DNA from: Promethearchaeota archaeon
GTDB lineage: Archaea > Asgardarchaeota > Lokiarchaeia > Sigynarchaeales > SOKP01
Length of the DNA stretch: 19,954 nt
Direction: 5' to 3'
Assembly: GCA_016839905.1 (NCBI GenBank)
Contig: JAEOTJ010000225.1
Span: 1 to 19,954, forward strand
Shown: piece after piece, positions 11,501 through 17,570 of the stretch
How the letters are laid out: each line of letters opens with the position of its first letter
How positions within the stretch are numbered: position 1 is the first letter of the stretch
Notes under the pieces: generated by a model
Database searches by the model: none
What the model saw: the letters and a program-made list of their open reading frames with translations, nothing else
What the model was told of the DNA's origin: nothing
Position numbers and translations under genes: made by a program

Positions 11501-14500
11501 GAGGTTGCTTATGGGTGTATTTGTTGCCAAATCGCGCGCTAGAATTGTTAAATTGATTAATTGATTTGGAAAATAAAGTGGTCCTGCTGGAGTTTTGTTT
11601 ATAATTGACAAGGATAATCTTTTAGCATTAAAAAGAGTTGAATATTGGCTTTCATTAAGAATAGGAGTTCCCTTATAAAAAGCCTCGACGATAAATCGAC
11701 CAGGCTCAGTGAAATTAATTAAAAATGGGTTTGCCGAATAAAAAGATCCCATATATGTAGAATTAACATGTACATCGATTAACTTATGTGGTACTTCTTT
11801 TCCAGTATATGTGTCCATTAACCTGGGGTAAATGTAGAAACTTTGATTCACGACCACGTCTTTTTTCTCGGGAGCAAGAGAGATTAATTCTAAACTTGAT
11901 TGCGACAAGTGCATCTGAAGTGTAAAATTAGCCGAATAATTTACCGCCCATTTATCACCATAAAATCGTTCATCTTCAAAAGGCTTTACATGCCTTCCGT
12001 CGCTTATCATAATTTCTGCCCATATGGAATGATTTCCTAAAGGTAAATTGCTCAAGGTAAGAGTTGCAATACCGTCTATGTTTGCAAGAGACTCTCCCAA
12101 GATAATGTCTGTTTCATTATATTCACTATGATATAATACTTTTGCATCTCTTGCAGGACCTCCCGTAGCTTGATCGATAACATTTGCCTTCAGAATTACA
12201 TTTCCTGTCGAATATCCCTCCAAGGGTACTTCTAGATCAATCTTAGTGGGACGTCTTGTTGCATTAATCTTTATTTTCTTTAAGACATCTATATAATAGG
12301 GTCCACTAAATTCAAAGGAAACGCTATAAATGCCAGGGCATGTCTGAAGTATATAATCTTCTCCCCAAGCGGTGATATTTTCGGCCTCAGTAATATTAAA
12401 TAATTCAGGTGATTTTTTCCACCATGTTATATCAAAATGAACATAATCTAATAATGCCCCTAATACCGCATTTGGATTATCGAAAGTAGAAAAATAAGTA
12501 TTATTAGGAGCAGAGACAATGCCTTCAAAATAGCTTGTAATTTTAAATTCAATTTTATTTTGTGGATTGATGTATTTTCCAATGCTACCATTGGCAAGCC
12601 AACGAGAATATTCATTTAAATCTTCTAATTTGAGAGGATTATTTGGATTTCCTTGTTCTAAAGTCTGGTAAAAAAGGTTATCTGGTAATAATGTGTGGTA
12701 TTGATCTGTTACGGAATTATGGATTTGTAGTTCTCCATAAGATAAAATAATATCCTCAATTTTTTGAGAAGTATCGATAAAACTACTTCCAAACATGGTG
12801 GCATTAAAAAATGAGAAGTCTTTTGATGGGTCTAAGTTGTGGTTCTTAATAATATCAGTTAAGTCCAGTTGAATGAAAATCTCTATTTGTTGGCGGGTGT
12901 AATTCGTAGTTGGATTGAATTCTAAAATTTCAGGAGCTACGATCAAACTATTGTCGGGATAAGTTAGATTATTTAATAAGGTATAAAAAGGTTGATTATT
13001 CGTGAGATTCATTGAGGAAGAAGGCATTCCCGTTTCAAAATGATAAACTTTTCCAGAATAATTTGCAAATATATTTAAATTCGACGATATATTATCGTGA
13101 GCATCCCAATAGGATTTCTCAGCCCTTACTTTGATGTCTTTAACTAATTCAACTCCATCTGGAGAAAATAATTCGACCGAAAATGGAAATCCAGAATCAA
13201 TCATGATGGGTTCATCGAACAGAGGTGTAATGTTTAAAATTGGTTGTTCATAGAACTCCAGATGATTTTCATCAAGAATTGATGTGTCATATACCGATTC
13301 AAATGCATTTTCCAAGAAAGATTGATATGCATATTTGCCAGGATCTAAATTGAAAATAAAAGGTTCGATATTTATTCCATTCATGAAATTTATACCATAT
13401 GTTACATCACTTCCAGCAATGATATATTTAATTCTAGGTTGATAAATGGCGGAAGCCAAGAAATAAGGAATGTCTGTTATATTTAAAACAGGATTGGGAT
13501 CATATACTTTACAATATAACAAATATTCTTCATAATCACTTTCATTTGTTTGTATTATCTCGTGTCCTAATTCTAAATTTGGCTTTTGAATAAATAAATT
13601 CATTGCTAAGGGCTTTTTATTAAAATACATGCGATAAGTGAATGGATTTAAAGATTGTGTAATATCTCCTGCTTCAATATCGGTGTCATTAATAAAAAAT
13701 AAATGTGTCTCGTGATCGATACTAAAGGATAAGTTCAATTCATAGGGGTTATCTTCATAAGAAAAACCCACCTTATTAAATGACCACAACTGATCATAAT
13801 ACACATTAAACCCGTAGTAATCGCATAATTCCTGACTTTTAGGCATATGAACAATAACTTTACTCCCTTTCCAAGCAGTCCCTATATATGTTGATACATC
13901 TAACCCAAAATCAATATATCCATAAATATCGTCAAACTTTAAAAAGACTGCTTGAGTAAATAGATCTTCCATATTTATATTGAAGGAAGAAACTTCAAAA
14001 CTAGTATTAGGTGCAAATATCATGAGATTTTCATCATAAATGCATCCATCAGCTCTACATTTAGTAGATAATTTATCAAGATATATTGGAATCTCTATTT
14101 TAATATCCATAGGAGAATCCTTTCTTGGTAAATCGATTTGAGTATAAAATAAACCTGTACCTGTAATTATTGTAAGCGTATTTTCATCATATGGATTTAA
14201 AAAATTAGACAAGGATAAATATAGATTACTATTGTTAGTAATTACATGATTCTTTTTAACTGAAAATCCTATTTGGGAATTAATTTTTTGCTTTTCTTCT
14301 AAAATAACATTTAATTTATCTAACTCAAGTATCCCCTCAATATATTTAGAAGGAATAGGACTATCATCAGCTCCGTATATACGTGTTTCTATTCTTATAT
14401 TAAGCTCACCTTTATAAGATATATAATCAGATATATCGTAATTCGGATCCATTAAATCTGATAAACGAATTGTAATATCTTCATTGCCTACATAATAAGT

Positions 14501-17137
14501 ATCGGAAAATAGTGATAAATGATCATTAAGTATAATGTCAGGAGCACCTCCCATACCAATTAAATAGGTAGTGACATATACTATATTTGGCCATACTTGG
14601 CTATAAATCTGAGTAAAGTCACCCTTCATTGTAAAATCAATTTCAAATTTTATATCTTCATAAGCCAAATCAGAATATTCCCAATAATCAATTGGGTTAG
14701 TTATTATCCAAGAATAAGCTTGAATATAATAAGAACTCATTAGAGGATCATATTGTTTTCCAAAATCTTTTATACGCAATTCAAAGATTTTATTATCATC
14801 CGAAAACTTAGACCACCCCACATCCGCAATAGCAGATACTTCAGGATTATCACTATCGCTATCTATACCACTAACACGATGAAATAATAGATCTCTTTCC
14901 CTTCTCTCGTTTCCTTGGATTATTGGTACATATCCATTTAAAATATTATATTTTTGAAGATAAATATTATTATCAACTATACCACCAACATAAATTATAT
15001 TCCCTCCCTGATAATAATTGGTAGAATCAATAACAATGCTCGAAGAATCTTCCCATTCATTAATACTATGATTTTTATGCCAAATAAAATTCCCATTATC
15101 ACTAAATTCTAAGAGAAAATTATCTTCATTTCCAGTAATATAGAGGAAGCCTGAAGGATCGAAAGAGATATCGTTACCATATTCATTCTCACTAGTCCCC
15201 CAAGTCTTATACCATTGAAATGTTCCAGTAAAATTATATTTTAAAATTAATAAATCAGATAGACCATTTCCATAGCTATTTGTTGCTCCAGTAATAAAAA
15301 TACTATTTGTATTGTAATCTATTGTCATTGAGCTTGCGGTATCATCATTTATACCACCCCAATATTTTGTAAACAATGGATCTCCAATACTCTCGCTATA
15401 TTTTAATAAGACAATATCTTTTCCTAATCCAGAACTCTCTGTATACCCCGTAAGATATATATTTTCATATTGATCAGTAGATATATCAAAAGCTTCATCT
15501 GAATCACTTCCACCCCAAAATTTTTCCTTGGGAGTACCTTCTAAATTATTTTGATATTTCAACAATAAAATATCCTTATTAAGACCTGTAGGACCAAATC
15601 GATCCTCATAACCAGTAATAATTACATTATCAGAGTTATCAACATTTAGGGCATTTGCACTTTCATTGTAAACTTCACCCCACGTTTTCTCTATTACTTT
15701 ATTTCCATCAGAATCGAATTTTATTACTATAACATCTTTATTTATTTTAGTATCTTCGACAACCTCAGTATAACCTGCAATAAAAATATTATTAGACGAA
15801 TCAATTGCGATTGCATTAGCTTTATCATCTCTATGATAAGAGCTATCCCAAGTTTTAAACCAAATTATTGTACTATCTCTGCCATATTTTATAATAACAA
15901 TATCGGAAAATTCATTACTACTATAACTATTTGTATAACCAACTGCATAGATATATCCAAATGAATCTATTGCCATATCTATTACTTCATCTCTTTTACT
16001 ATTTACACCAAAAGTCCCTTCCCATTCTTTGAGAAAGTCCTTTTCAACCGAGATATCATCCAACGATGTCTTAAATAACGAATATTGATCTATTTCTGTT
16101 TTAGGAGTAATGGTAAAATACCTTTTTTCAGATTTATATTCAGTTCCAGATGAATCATATCCAATTATTTGAATCTTATGAATCCCCTCATTAGGTCTTC
16201 GAATTATGGTTTTTCGAAAAATTCTTTGGGTAGCTTGACCATCAAGCGAGTATCCAACCCAATTTAGCTTAATTGTTGTTTCAAAATCAATTAATAAGCC
16301 TTCTATCAAATTATCTCCAATAATATAATTTGAATCCCAAGAAAATCCAAAAGCGTCAAAATATATATCAAAATCAGGTGCAAAGTAAATAGCATATATA
16401 TTAATACTTTGAAAACCCTTTCCAGCATCGTCTTCGTAAAAATTTATATTATCTTCTATTAAATTATCATTAATCCTAAGTGAATATTTATCTGTATCAC
16501 AATTAAACTGAATTCTGATATGATACCAAGTATTTGATGAATATTTTGTAGCATTCTCCCATAGATCTCCTGAATTATATATAATATCCCCAGATTGATT
16601 AAAAGCAACTTGAAAAAGAAGCTTTTGTTGATCCTTATCATAGAATCTAATTTTAACATATTTATCTCTTGCTGTACTTAACATCCAGAACTCAATAGTT
16701 CCACTCATTTGCTTAGAGCCAACTGTATGATATAACTCTCCATAACGATTAACTTTATGAGCTATTCTCAAAACTTTTTTATGACCTTCATATTCGGGGG
16801 ATACCATTCCATCTTCAATACGATTAAAAGGACTATTCCAACCGCTTGGAATCTCTCCATCAACATCTCTTTCAAATCCATATGTAGCTGGATAATATCC
16901 TTTTGTTTTATCGATTCCTTCTTTTGGAGAAGTAATATTAATAGTTTGATCATCATTTAGTAAAGGTATAATTTCATTTGAAGAAAGTGACCTTGAACCA
17001 TCATTAGTAGGGCTGGATTTTAAGTTTGAATTTAAAAATATAATAGAAAATGTAATCATAAAAATATAAATTATAATCAAAATTTGGCTTGATTTTTTAT
17101 TTATTCTAATTTTTTTAAATGACATTCTTTTATTCAT
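2594..17137 (-). CDS. Giant multidomain surface protein (LamG-like, seven-repeat propeller, Ig-like arrays, internal TM hairpin, C-terminal polytopic membrane domain)
   Basis: One uninterrupted frame of 4,847 residues. The start at 17137 gives a basic n-region and a signal-anchor helix (about 19-35); Met5 is a possible alternative. In order it contains: a LamG/concanavalin-like domain (about 84-272); a small Ig-like domain (about 285-350); seven SBBP-type propeller repeats (370-735); a long strand-rich region without recognisable repeats (740-1620, with C1027-x4-C1032); an Ig-like array (1625-3200); a membrane helix (3210-3227), Lys/Arg-rich loop and second helix (3252-3271); a Big_7-like domain starting at D3354; further Ig-like repeats to about 4445; and about seven membrane helices (4576-4843). 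Asn-x-Ser/Thr sites are frequent, as expected for a glycosylated archaeal surface protein. Both large lobes face outside by charge rules. The role is probably cell-surface adhesion, recognition or scaffolding; this is inference. The hairpin suggests a fusion of two anchored proteins. Confidence 0.93.
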   Translation of the reverse strand: MNKRMSFKKIRINKKSSQILIIIYIFMITFSIIFLNSNLKSSPTNDGSRSLSSNEIIPLLNDDQTINITSPKEGIDKTKGYYPATYGFERDVDGEIPSGWNSPFNRIEDGMVSPEYEGHKKVLRIAHKVNRYGELYHTVGSKQMSGTIEFWMLSTARDKYVKIRFYDKDQQKLLFQVAFNQSGDIIYNSGDLWENATKYSSNTWYHIRIQFNCDTDKYSLRINDNLIEDNINFYEDDAGKGFQSINIYAIYFAPDFDIYFDAFGFSWDSNYIIGDNLIEGLLIDFETTIKLNWVGYSLDGQATQRIFRKTIIRRPNEGIHKIQIIGYDSSGTEYKSEKRYFTITPKTEIDQYSLFKTSLDDISVEKDFLKEWEGTFGVNSKRDEVIDMAIDSFGYIYAVGYTNSYSSNEFSDIVIIKYGRDSTIIWFKTWDSSYHRDDKANAIAIDSSNNIFIAGYTEVVEDTKINKDVIVIKFDSDGNKVIEKTWGEVYNESANALNVDNSDNVIITGYEDRFGPTGLNKDILLLKYQNNLEGTPKEKFWGGSDSDEAFDISTDQYENIYLTGYTESSGLGKDIVLLKYSESIGDPLFTKYWGGINDDTASSMTIDYNTNSIFITGATNSYGNGLSDLLILKYNFTGTFQWYKTWGTSENEYGNDISFDPSGFLYITGNEDNFLLEFSDNGNFIWHKNHSINEWEDSSSIVIDSTNYYQGGNIIYVGGIVDNNIYLQKYNILNGYVPIIQGNERRERDLLFHRVSGIDSDSDNPEVSAIADVGWSKFSDDNKIFELRIKDFGKQYDPLMSSYYIQAYSWIITNPIDYWEYSDLAYEDIKFEIDFTMKGDFTQIYSQVWPNIVYVTTYLIGMGGAPDIILNDHLSLFSDTYYVGNEDITIRLSDLMDPNYDISDYISYKGELNIRIETRIYGADDSPIPSKYIEGILELDKLNVILEEKQKINSQIGFSVKKNHVITNNSNLYLSLSNFLNPYDENTLTIITGTGLFYTQIDLPRKDSPMDIKIEIPIYLDKLSTKCRADGCIYDENLMIFAPNTSFEVSSFNINMEDLFTQAVFLKFDDIYGYIDFGLDVSTYIGTAWKGSKVIVHMPKSQELCDYYGFNVYYDQLWSFNKVGFSYEDNPYELNLSFSIDHETHLFFINDTDIEAGDITQSLNPFTYRMYFNKKPLAMNLFIQKPNLELGHEIIQTNESDYEEYLLYCKVYDPNPVLNITDIPYFLASAIYQPRIKYIIAGSDVTYGINFMNGINIEPFIFNLDPGKYAYQSFLENAFESVYDTSILDENHLEFYEQPILNITPLFDEPIMIDSGFPFSVELFSPDGVELVKDIKVRAEKSYWDAHDNISSNLNIFANYSGKVYHFETGMPSSSMNLTNNQPFYTLLNNLTYPDNSLIVAPEILEFNPTTNYTRQQIEIFIQLDLTDIIKNHNLDPSKDFSFFNATMFGSSFIDTSQKIEDIILSYGELQIHNSVTDQYHTLLPDNLFYQTLEQGNPNNPLKLEDLNEYSRWLANGSIGKYINPQNKIEFKITSYFEGIVSAPNNTYFSTFDNPNAVLGALLDYVHFDITWWKKSPELFNITEAENITAWGEDYILQTCPGIYSVSFEFSGPYYIDVLKKIKINATRRPTKIDLEVPLEGYSTGNVILKANVIDQATGGPARDAKVLYHSEYNETDIILGESLANIDGIATLTLSNLPLGNHSIWAEIMISDGRHVKPFEDERFYGDKWAVNYSANFTLQMHLSQSSLELISLAPEKKDVVVNQSFYIYPRLMDTYTGKEVPHKLIDVHVNSTYMGSFYSANPFLINFTEPGRFIVEAFYKGTPILNESQYSTLFNAKRLSLSIINKTPAGPLYFPNQLINLTILARDLATNTPISNLPISLYHNLTDIPLANGITNMEGKIIFTVEIAEDWVLISKDLHFYAISDQIPHLYLSQHSNEVPIELSPFHCNISLNINETQLFANEMYNFTFNLWNIDLEEFINEELIIFTIFKEYPDTIPEYTNIEVITSINNSLILNFSEARSFEIWVKHEETNLYSYCLDIFAIEVQKHPTFISINVTEKNLVPGNNYSITVNLIDALTNQTILNEIVDVFENIYDNGSLIMSKDPFKINTQYTNTFMWIPLRAADFEFIFTYDFSLYDSIYQTSNYSTILNVKKRQVWIDSQINSTTFKVGDTIQINSTFNDLNTTNLDPISGLLVHHLIHDGEYILHSENLTSDDQGVINFEWDIPLSQINKTLKILIITADTNFYQWNYRKFEISTLPLDTFFNITIQPSTINFVNMDSIFNIELLTIQGDKIKVNVSYEISCDEISYLEKGIMNLKESNILNIAFSEAGRYEIAFSYNGSNIYAPTSLEKTYYIELRPSSLEIMDFPEFIYISQQIVSLTYKLVDAFSQIPIAGSLVKLYYIDQDLFTRVFLGLQDITDVNGMVSFLVEMPENYNFDSIIFLAEANDTVFNNGSGNSVEILITPGPTFINFKTPTYSFQYYIGDSLNITIELFDYYGNLLISKSLSIEIETPSENISKTISNNQSITLNFTHLGPYRINASFVGNNDYLPSSSQVIYAASPIPTSLEFVEPIPETIHVSQFLNLKAQLKNNLTQSLIEGELVKFYIANETIVHLIYNGTTDENGFISHSWEVDSLFVDQDVRIHAEYEYTYNYENSSTPKISTHVSKYDIELILIEFPEILSPLTEVSFNVKAIRVDTGDVADSCHLQVFLLYPNNTRELIEEGITNVDGKLVFNWQPHRSIFDYNEIRIEIQVVEDDIYYGGLMISKEVPIEKIKTFISIIPEKIQILPNETISIHFKLFNFYNEPLTGELIEVEIHNVFYSINFTIQVGVNDTYEFYVPTYGIFEIIGKYKGSERNHASLNSTRIYSSKIELEIKLSVLESFTKNITCGFLGSYWNFSILDYHKNFTLIANVTIKGYDIPAEGVEVSFYFKQHFKDTILIGSNMTNSKGIAVYKWDTINYTMPYWWSSSALLAKVEKDDIYEESTSDPVYITLRKIFTFISLKTFTSKFRINVDYRINITLYDEFGFKLNGYNLTVKVYDPEGNLVQTFNIMTNESAHIPITPTKLGYYKIKAYFLGAEQCRKATKIKLYKCIEKEPTSINILVPALIEPERPYNLTIELINSTGGLLMGELVEVSIMYHDDSGKTQFLCIQVIMGINNSFEWVFPEYDEYIIKAIYAGSDDHGASSSIKLSSMLAIFRFNIWEIFFFFLFIPCVMIPVSEKKISSRQGKKKRSSGYSKKKKYFMALVLILVIFGSTYAGISFSCSQTKTTGLIGDMDCISNYKPENPLFKGQNQEIMNDLLGYGTSKLQGLTSNMNPEWIPNLVNKTSPYDMIVQNSSIIPPEADKTPPYLRFINIREGQSINGLFPIEVGALDRESGINKVFFILLNKSLNIIEEGEFIYNESRDIFIHDLNTLNYNDGEHVIYIIAYDNNDNNQTISANIEILNHPTYDPEYIEFDYILVELTDYINVTFTSLVDGQYNIEIRSYKNDDVHWYAGDIDKYEIISLKIPITPLYFQEGDYKIKITIFALVFIGPIATYKTETQELDLKIIKESVKLELDVLEGDKIYSDHQITFRARLFENDWIGTEGEMKESEEINPIAGQVLTFEISDSDNYKNLGTAITDSDGYATFTYKVDLFKGLHIFNVSFQGNNIYKSLESMKLFENQGIFTFINLHDVNTPIAYNRFGIISAQLFDDPILLPNQILYFNISNPLENRYLGMATTDSNGIATIEFPCNYLPGLYDIIVYYDGDSFYSKNISVFKDAFEIIKEDTSVSIITGHGSTINCPYYYDTELVVKLVVDETNIGIEGIPVNFELIDNTLPHIIGTSYTDLNGFASITFNPSNYYFTPDTYLFNVYNDENNYYKASDDYVNLNILKDVPIINIEGTDAYFKEEFQISATLIDSLLNPLIGKELHFNTVDKSTNNPIDLGSAITNENGVATLLIASDAFNYYGTFDIEVRFSGDEFEKETSCKVENALNILSRETQLYITGPKEETPLEPLDIEILLTDNRGTLIRNQPIFLECFRENGMTNLLSNRIILTDDISGRATFSLPLLLPGKYIIHAYYQPQLDIDPLNDGFLESQAEFNFSIVRIPAALSIEKVNLPRIMRGDVLEFTVVSRSEAAKDFIIPIRLYVNLDIDGDGIAHDDALGEVRAIYDGKGAISYEIPRDPLYQAGIYNFSIEIEEGTFFKGSTWILIDLVERTTLSINYDILNPRAEGKHYIWEPERIRFILLDEDGTPLPETCGSETDYEIVNRLIHYQIINGKNVYGVEETSLESGTFSIIHEPDSYGFETCSAFYEGSRFFAPADQKRKAEIFRRPLILHFLNYYHDNPERLDLPHSGHRGENITIKARVQDYLNLSCLKGHDMFFGYNGKYLDISNTSNEDGNVTITVPLTAENGLIQAGLYNLSIKIYLSEKFETAETFHPIILRIFENCSIKFMVYKFSTDKYVYRPKILFFDEDNQLLSSIPFYVQVINKESKNIVFFGDIKSGKLDLSFTEGGTYEIQGRLDDSEKALSEKISDLAEYYLNLTNFLVFITSIDFSVTDEFIESFDLLEFLSESIANALWVGINIGARPLTIAILFSAYLICGPQEQKIKYTYGMYIKYLLIMLILDILNSKAPSLSGALPSGKILGVAVKGKIITTENIKSYIKEAIYVRGIESGILFLYGMVLTLKNKFKKAGSDGLAWFCTRIMAAILGAWVAFHIIHALFKEVPREVFSNSDLIIIYLIIIFIYIVVDLFVEPLADFIAYDLIPKSNIPFIENILKTIRRAIYLGLVYSISLGIIIATLHFVFIGTSLISIIIKIMIQQIVNVLIAQSTVILVTFLLVLAGVEQQY
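2597..3412 (-). other. C-terminal polytopic membrane domain of the giant protein
   Basis: Residues about 4576-4843 contain roughly seven hydrophobic stretches: near 4576-4600 ('LTIAILFSAYLICG'), 4609-4628, 4671-4687 ('ILFLYGMVLTL'), 4698-4722, 4733-4749 ('LIIIYLIIIFIYIVV'), 4782-4808 and 4812-4843. Connecting segments include Lys-rich loops such as 'KNKFKKAG'. No transporter, channel, protease or sortase-type motif was recognised. A bundle this large is more than an anchor needs, so a transport, sensing or assembly role is possible but unproven. Confidence 0.72.
3805..7078 (-). repeat. Second Ig-like domain array of the giant protein
   Basis: The array opens with a Big_7-like domain at D3354 ('DKTPPYLRFI', then 'ALDRESGINKVFFIL'). 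The motif T-(D/N)-x-x-G-x-A-x-hydrophobic then recurs at about residues 3632 ('ITDSDGYATFTY'), 3730 ('TTDSNGIATIEF'), 3838 ('YTDLNGFASITF') and 3941 ('ITNENGVATLLI'), with variants at 4050 ('DDISGRATFSL'), 4167 ('DGKGAISYEI') and 4393 ('NEDGNVTITV'). The spacing of about 100 residues in the first six is that of tandem bacterial Ig-like (Big/invasin-type) domains. Most are followed by 'G-x-Y/F-x-hydrophobic-x-V' strands typical of the final hairpin of the fold. Confidence 0.82.
7322..7510 (-). other. Internal transmembrane hairpin of the giant protein (possible fusion point)
   Basis: Residues 3210-3227 ('IWEIFFFFLFIPCVMIPV') form a membrane helix. The next 23 residues hold 11 Lys/Arg and then a second helix (3252-3271, 'FMALVLILVIFGSTYAG') leads back outside. 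Read alone, the first part is a normal C-terminal surface-protein anchor with basic tail. The second part, starting at Met3224 (ATG, 7466-7468), is a normal signal anchor. No stop and no clear ribosome site for Met3224 are present in this sequence. Confidence 0.85.
7538..12265 (-). repeat. First Ig-like domain array of the giant protein
   Basis: Within residues about 1625-3200 two strand patterns alternate. Type A is T/S-(D/N)-x-x-G-x-hydrophobic, at about 1690 ('DGIATLTL'), 1897 ('ITNMEGKIIFTV'), 2217 ('TSDDQGVINFEW'), 2422 ('ITDVNGMVSFLV'), 2623 ('TTDENGFISHSW'), 2730 ('ITNVDGKLVFNW') and 2951 ('MTNSKGIAVYKW'). Type B is 'G-x-Y/F-x-I-x-A-x-Y-x-G', for example 'EAGRYEIAFSYNGSN', 'HLGPYRINASFVGNN', 'TYGIFEIIGKYKGSE' and 'KLGYYKIKAYFLGAE'. 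One A plus one B unit gives a period near 200 residues, unlike the 100-residue spacing of the second array. Confidence 0.78.
14932..16030 (-). repeat. Seven SBBP-type beta-propeller repeats in the giant protein
   Basis: Residues 370-735 hold seven repeats of about 50 residues, each with a Trp-rich opening, an Asp/Glu-rich turn, 'A-hydrophobic-x-hydrophobic-D-x-x-x-N-hydrophobic' and a closing 'I-Y-x-x-G-Y-T'. The openings are 'EWEGTFG', 'WFKTWDSSY', 'EKTWGEVY', 'KEKFWGGSDSDE', 'FTKYWGGINDD', 'WYKTWGTSENE' and a degenerate 'WHKNHSINEWED'. This matches the SBBP (beta-propeller repeat) family, and seven copies are just enough to close one seven-bladed ring. The likely role is binding or protein contact outside the cell. 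Confidence 0.88.
16322..16888 (-). other. LamG/concanavalin-like domain at the N terminus of the giant protein
   Basis: Residues about 84-272 open with 'YGFERDVDGEIPSGW', continue with 'GTIEFWMLSTARDKYVKIRF' and 'NTWYHIRIQFNCD', and close with 'IYFDAFGFSWD'. The T-x-E-F-W strand, the W-Y-H-I-R-I strand and the final F-D-A-F-G-F-S-W-D strand are typical of bacterial and archaeal LamG-like jelly-roll domains, which often bind sugars or polysaccharides. Ligand and metal sites cannot be read from the sequence. Confidence 0.68.
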
Positions 17138-17151
17138 CTCTTGGAATGTAT

Positions 17152-17165
17152 TTACACTGGTGTAA
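17152..17165. promoter_or_regulatory. Perfect inverted repeat, candidate operator of the giant gene
   Basis: TTACAC-TG-GTGTAA is a perfect 6-base inverted repeat around a 2-base centre, ending 14 bases before the giant gene's ATG. The spacer is too short for an RNA hairpin, so binding by a dimeric regulator is the natural reading. It lies downstream of the likely TATA boxes, where a bound protein could block initiation or elongation. A 14-base dyad can arise by chance in a window of this length. Confidence 0.4.
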
Positions 17166-17260
17166 GGTCATTAGTTATTAAGGTATTACTCTTTTCAACC
17201 CTTTATGATAGGATCTTTAATTTATTTAAAAACTTGAATTTCTATAATTTTTATTAAGAC

Positions 17261-17273
17261 TTATATATTTTCG
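17261..17273 (-). promoter_or_regulatory. Candidate BRE/TATA promoter of the giant gene
   Basis: Read on the minus strand, CGAAAATATATAA combines a BRE-like purine/A stretch with a good TATA box. Initiation about 25 bases downstream would be near 17240, giving a leader of about 100 bases that includes the dyad at 17152-17165. A second TATA-like element (TTTTAAATAAATTAAA on the minus strand, about 17220-17235) would give a shorter leader of about 65 bases. I cannot tell which is used. Confidence 0.42.
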
Positions 17274-17479
17274 TAAGAATTCTATTTAAAGATATTGTTT
17301 TTTTGTTTTTTGATATAAATAATCATATTAATACATGAGCAAAGACTCTTTATCAGTTACTTTTATTTAGACCTCAATTTTCTCTACTAAACCTCCTCCT
17401 TCAAATTTTGAGCTTTCCATAAAAATTCGGATTACTACGGATATCTTATTCATAAAAAGTGAGGATGAAGAAATAACTA

Positions 17480-17487
17480 TTTAAATA
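17480..17487 (+). promoter_or_regulatory. Candidate TATA box of the NosD-type gene
   Basis: TTTAAATA matches the archaeal box A pattern about 90 bases before the ATG at 17571. Initiation would fall near 17510, giving a leader of about 60 bases that includes the strong Shine-Dalgarno sequence. An overlapping alternative is TTTATTTAAA at 17491-17500, directly before the A11 tract. Confidence 0.4.
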
Positions 17488-17558
17488 ACATTTATTTAAA
17501 AAAAAAAATTAATTATCTTAACTTACAATTATGGCGAAAAAATTAACCAATAAAGTTA

Positions 17559-17568
17559 GGATGTGATC
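17559..17568 (+). promoter_or_regulatory. Strong archaeal Shine-Dalgarno sequence
   Basis: GGATGTGATC differs at one base from GGAGGTGATC, the full complement of the archaeal 16S rRNA 3' end, and stands 2 bases before the ATG at 17571. It fixes the start of the NosD-type protein. The other genes here have weak or no such site. Confidence 0.8.
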
Positions 17569-17570
17569 AA

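Larger units (their letters stand above)
17138..17570. other. Divergent intergenic region carrying promoters for two surface-protein genes
   Basis: These 433 bases lie between the divergent starts of the giant protein and the NosD-type protein. They hold candidate TATA/BRE elements for each direction, a perfect 14-base dyad close to the giant gene's start, T-rich tracts near 17297-17312 and an 11-base A run (17498-17508). No open frame of meaningful length and no RNA-gene structure were found. The middle (about 17280-17470) shows nothing further that I can support. Confidence 0.65.

Noticed and set aside
16459..16960. Short frames on both strands over the LamG-like region (16459-16659, 16757-16960, 16768-16956)
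   Set aside because: They overlap one another and the LamG-like coding sequence in other frames; none has independent support.
17204..17236. Ten-codon plus-strand frame starting at an ATG in the intergenic region
   Set aside because: It is too short, lacks a ribosome site, and is expected by chance in such A+T-rich sequence.
17391..17400. AGGAGGAGGT on the minus strand, a strong Shine-Dalgarno-like string in the intergenic region
   Set aside because: No start codon with an open frame of useful length follows within a workable distance, so it does not appear to serve a gene.
17498..17508. Run of eleven A
   Set aside because: It is unremarkable in this base composition and lies near the TATA candidates; no separate function can be supported.
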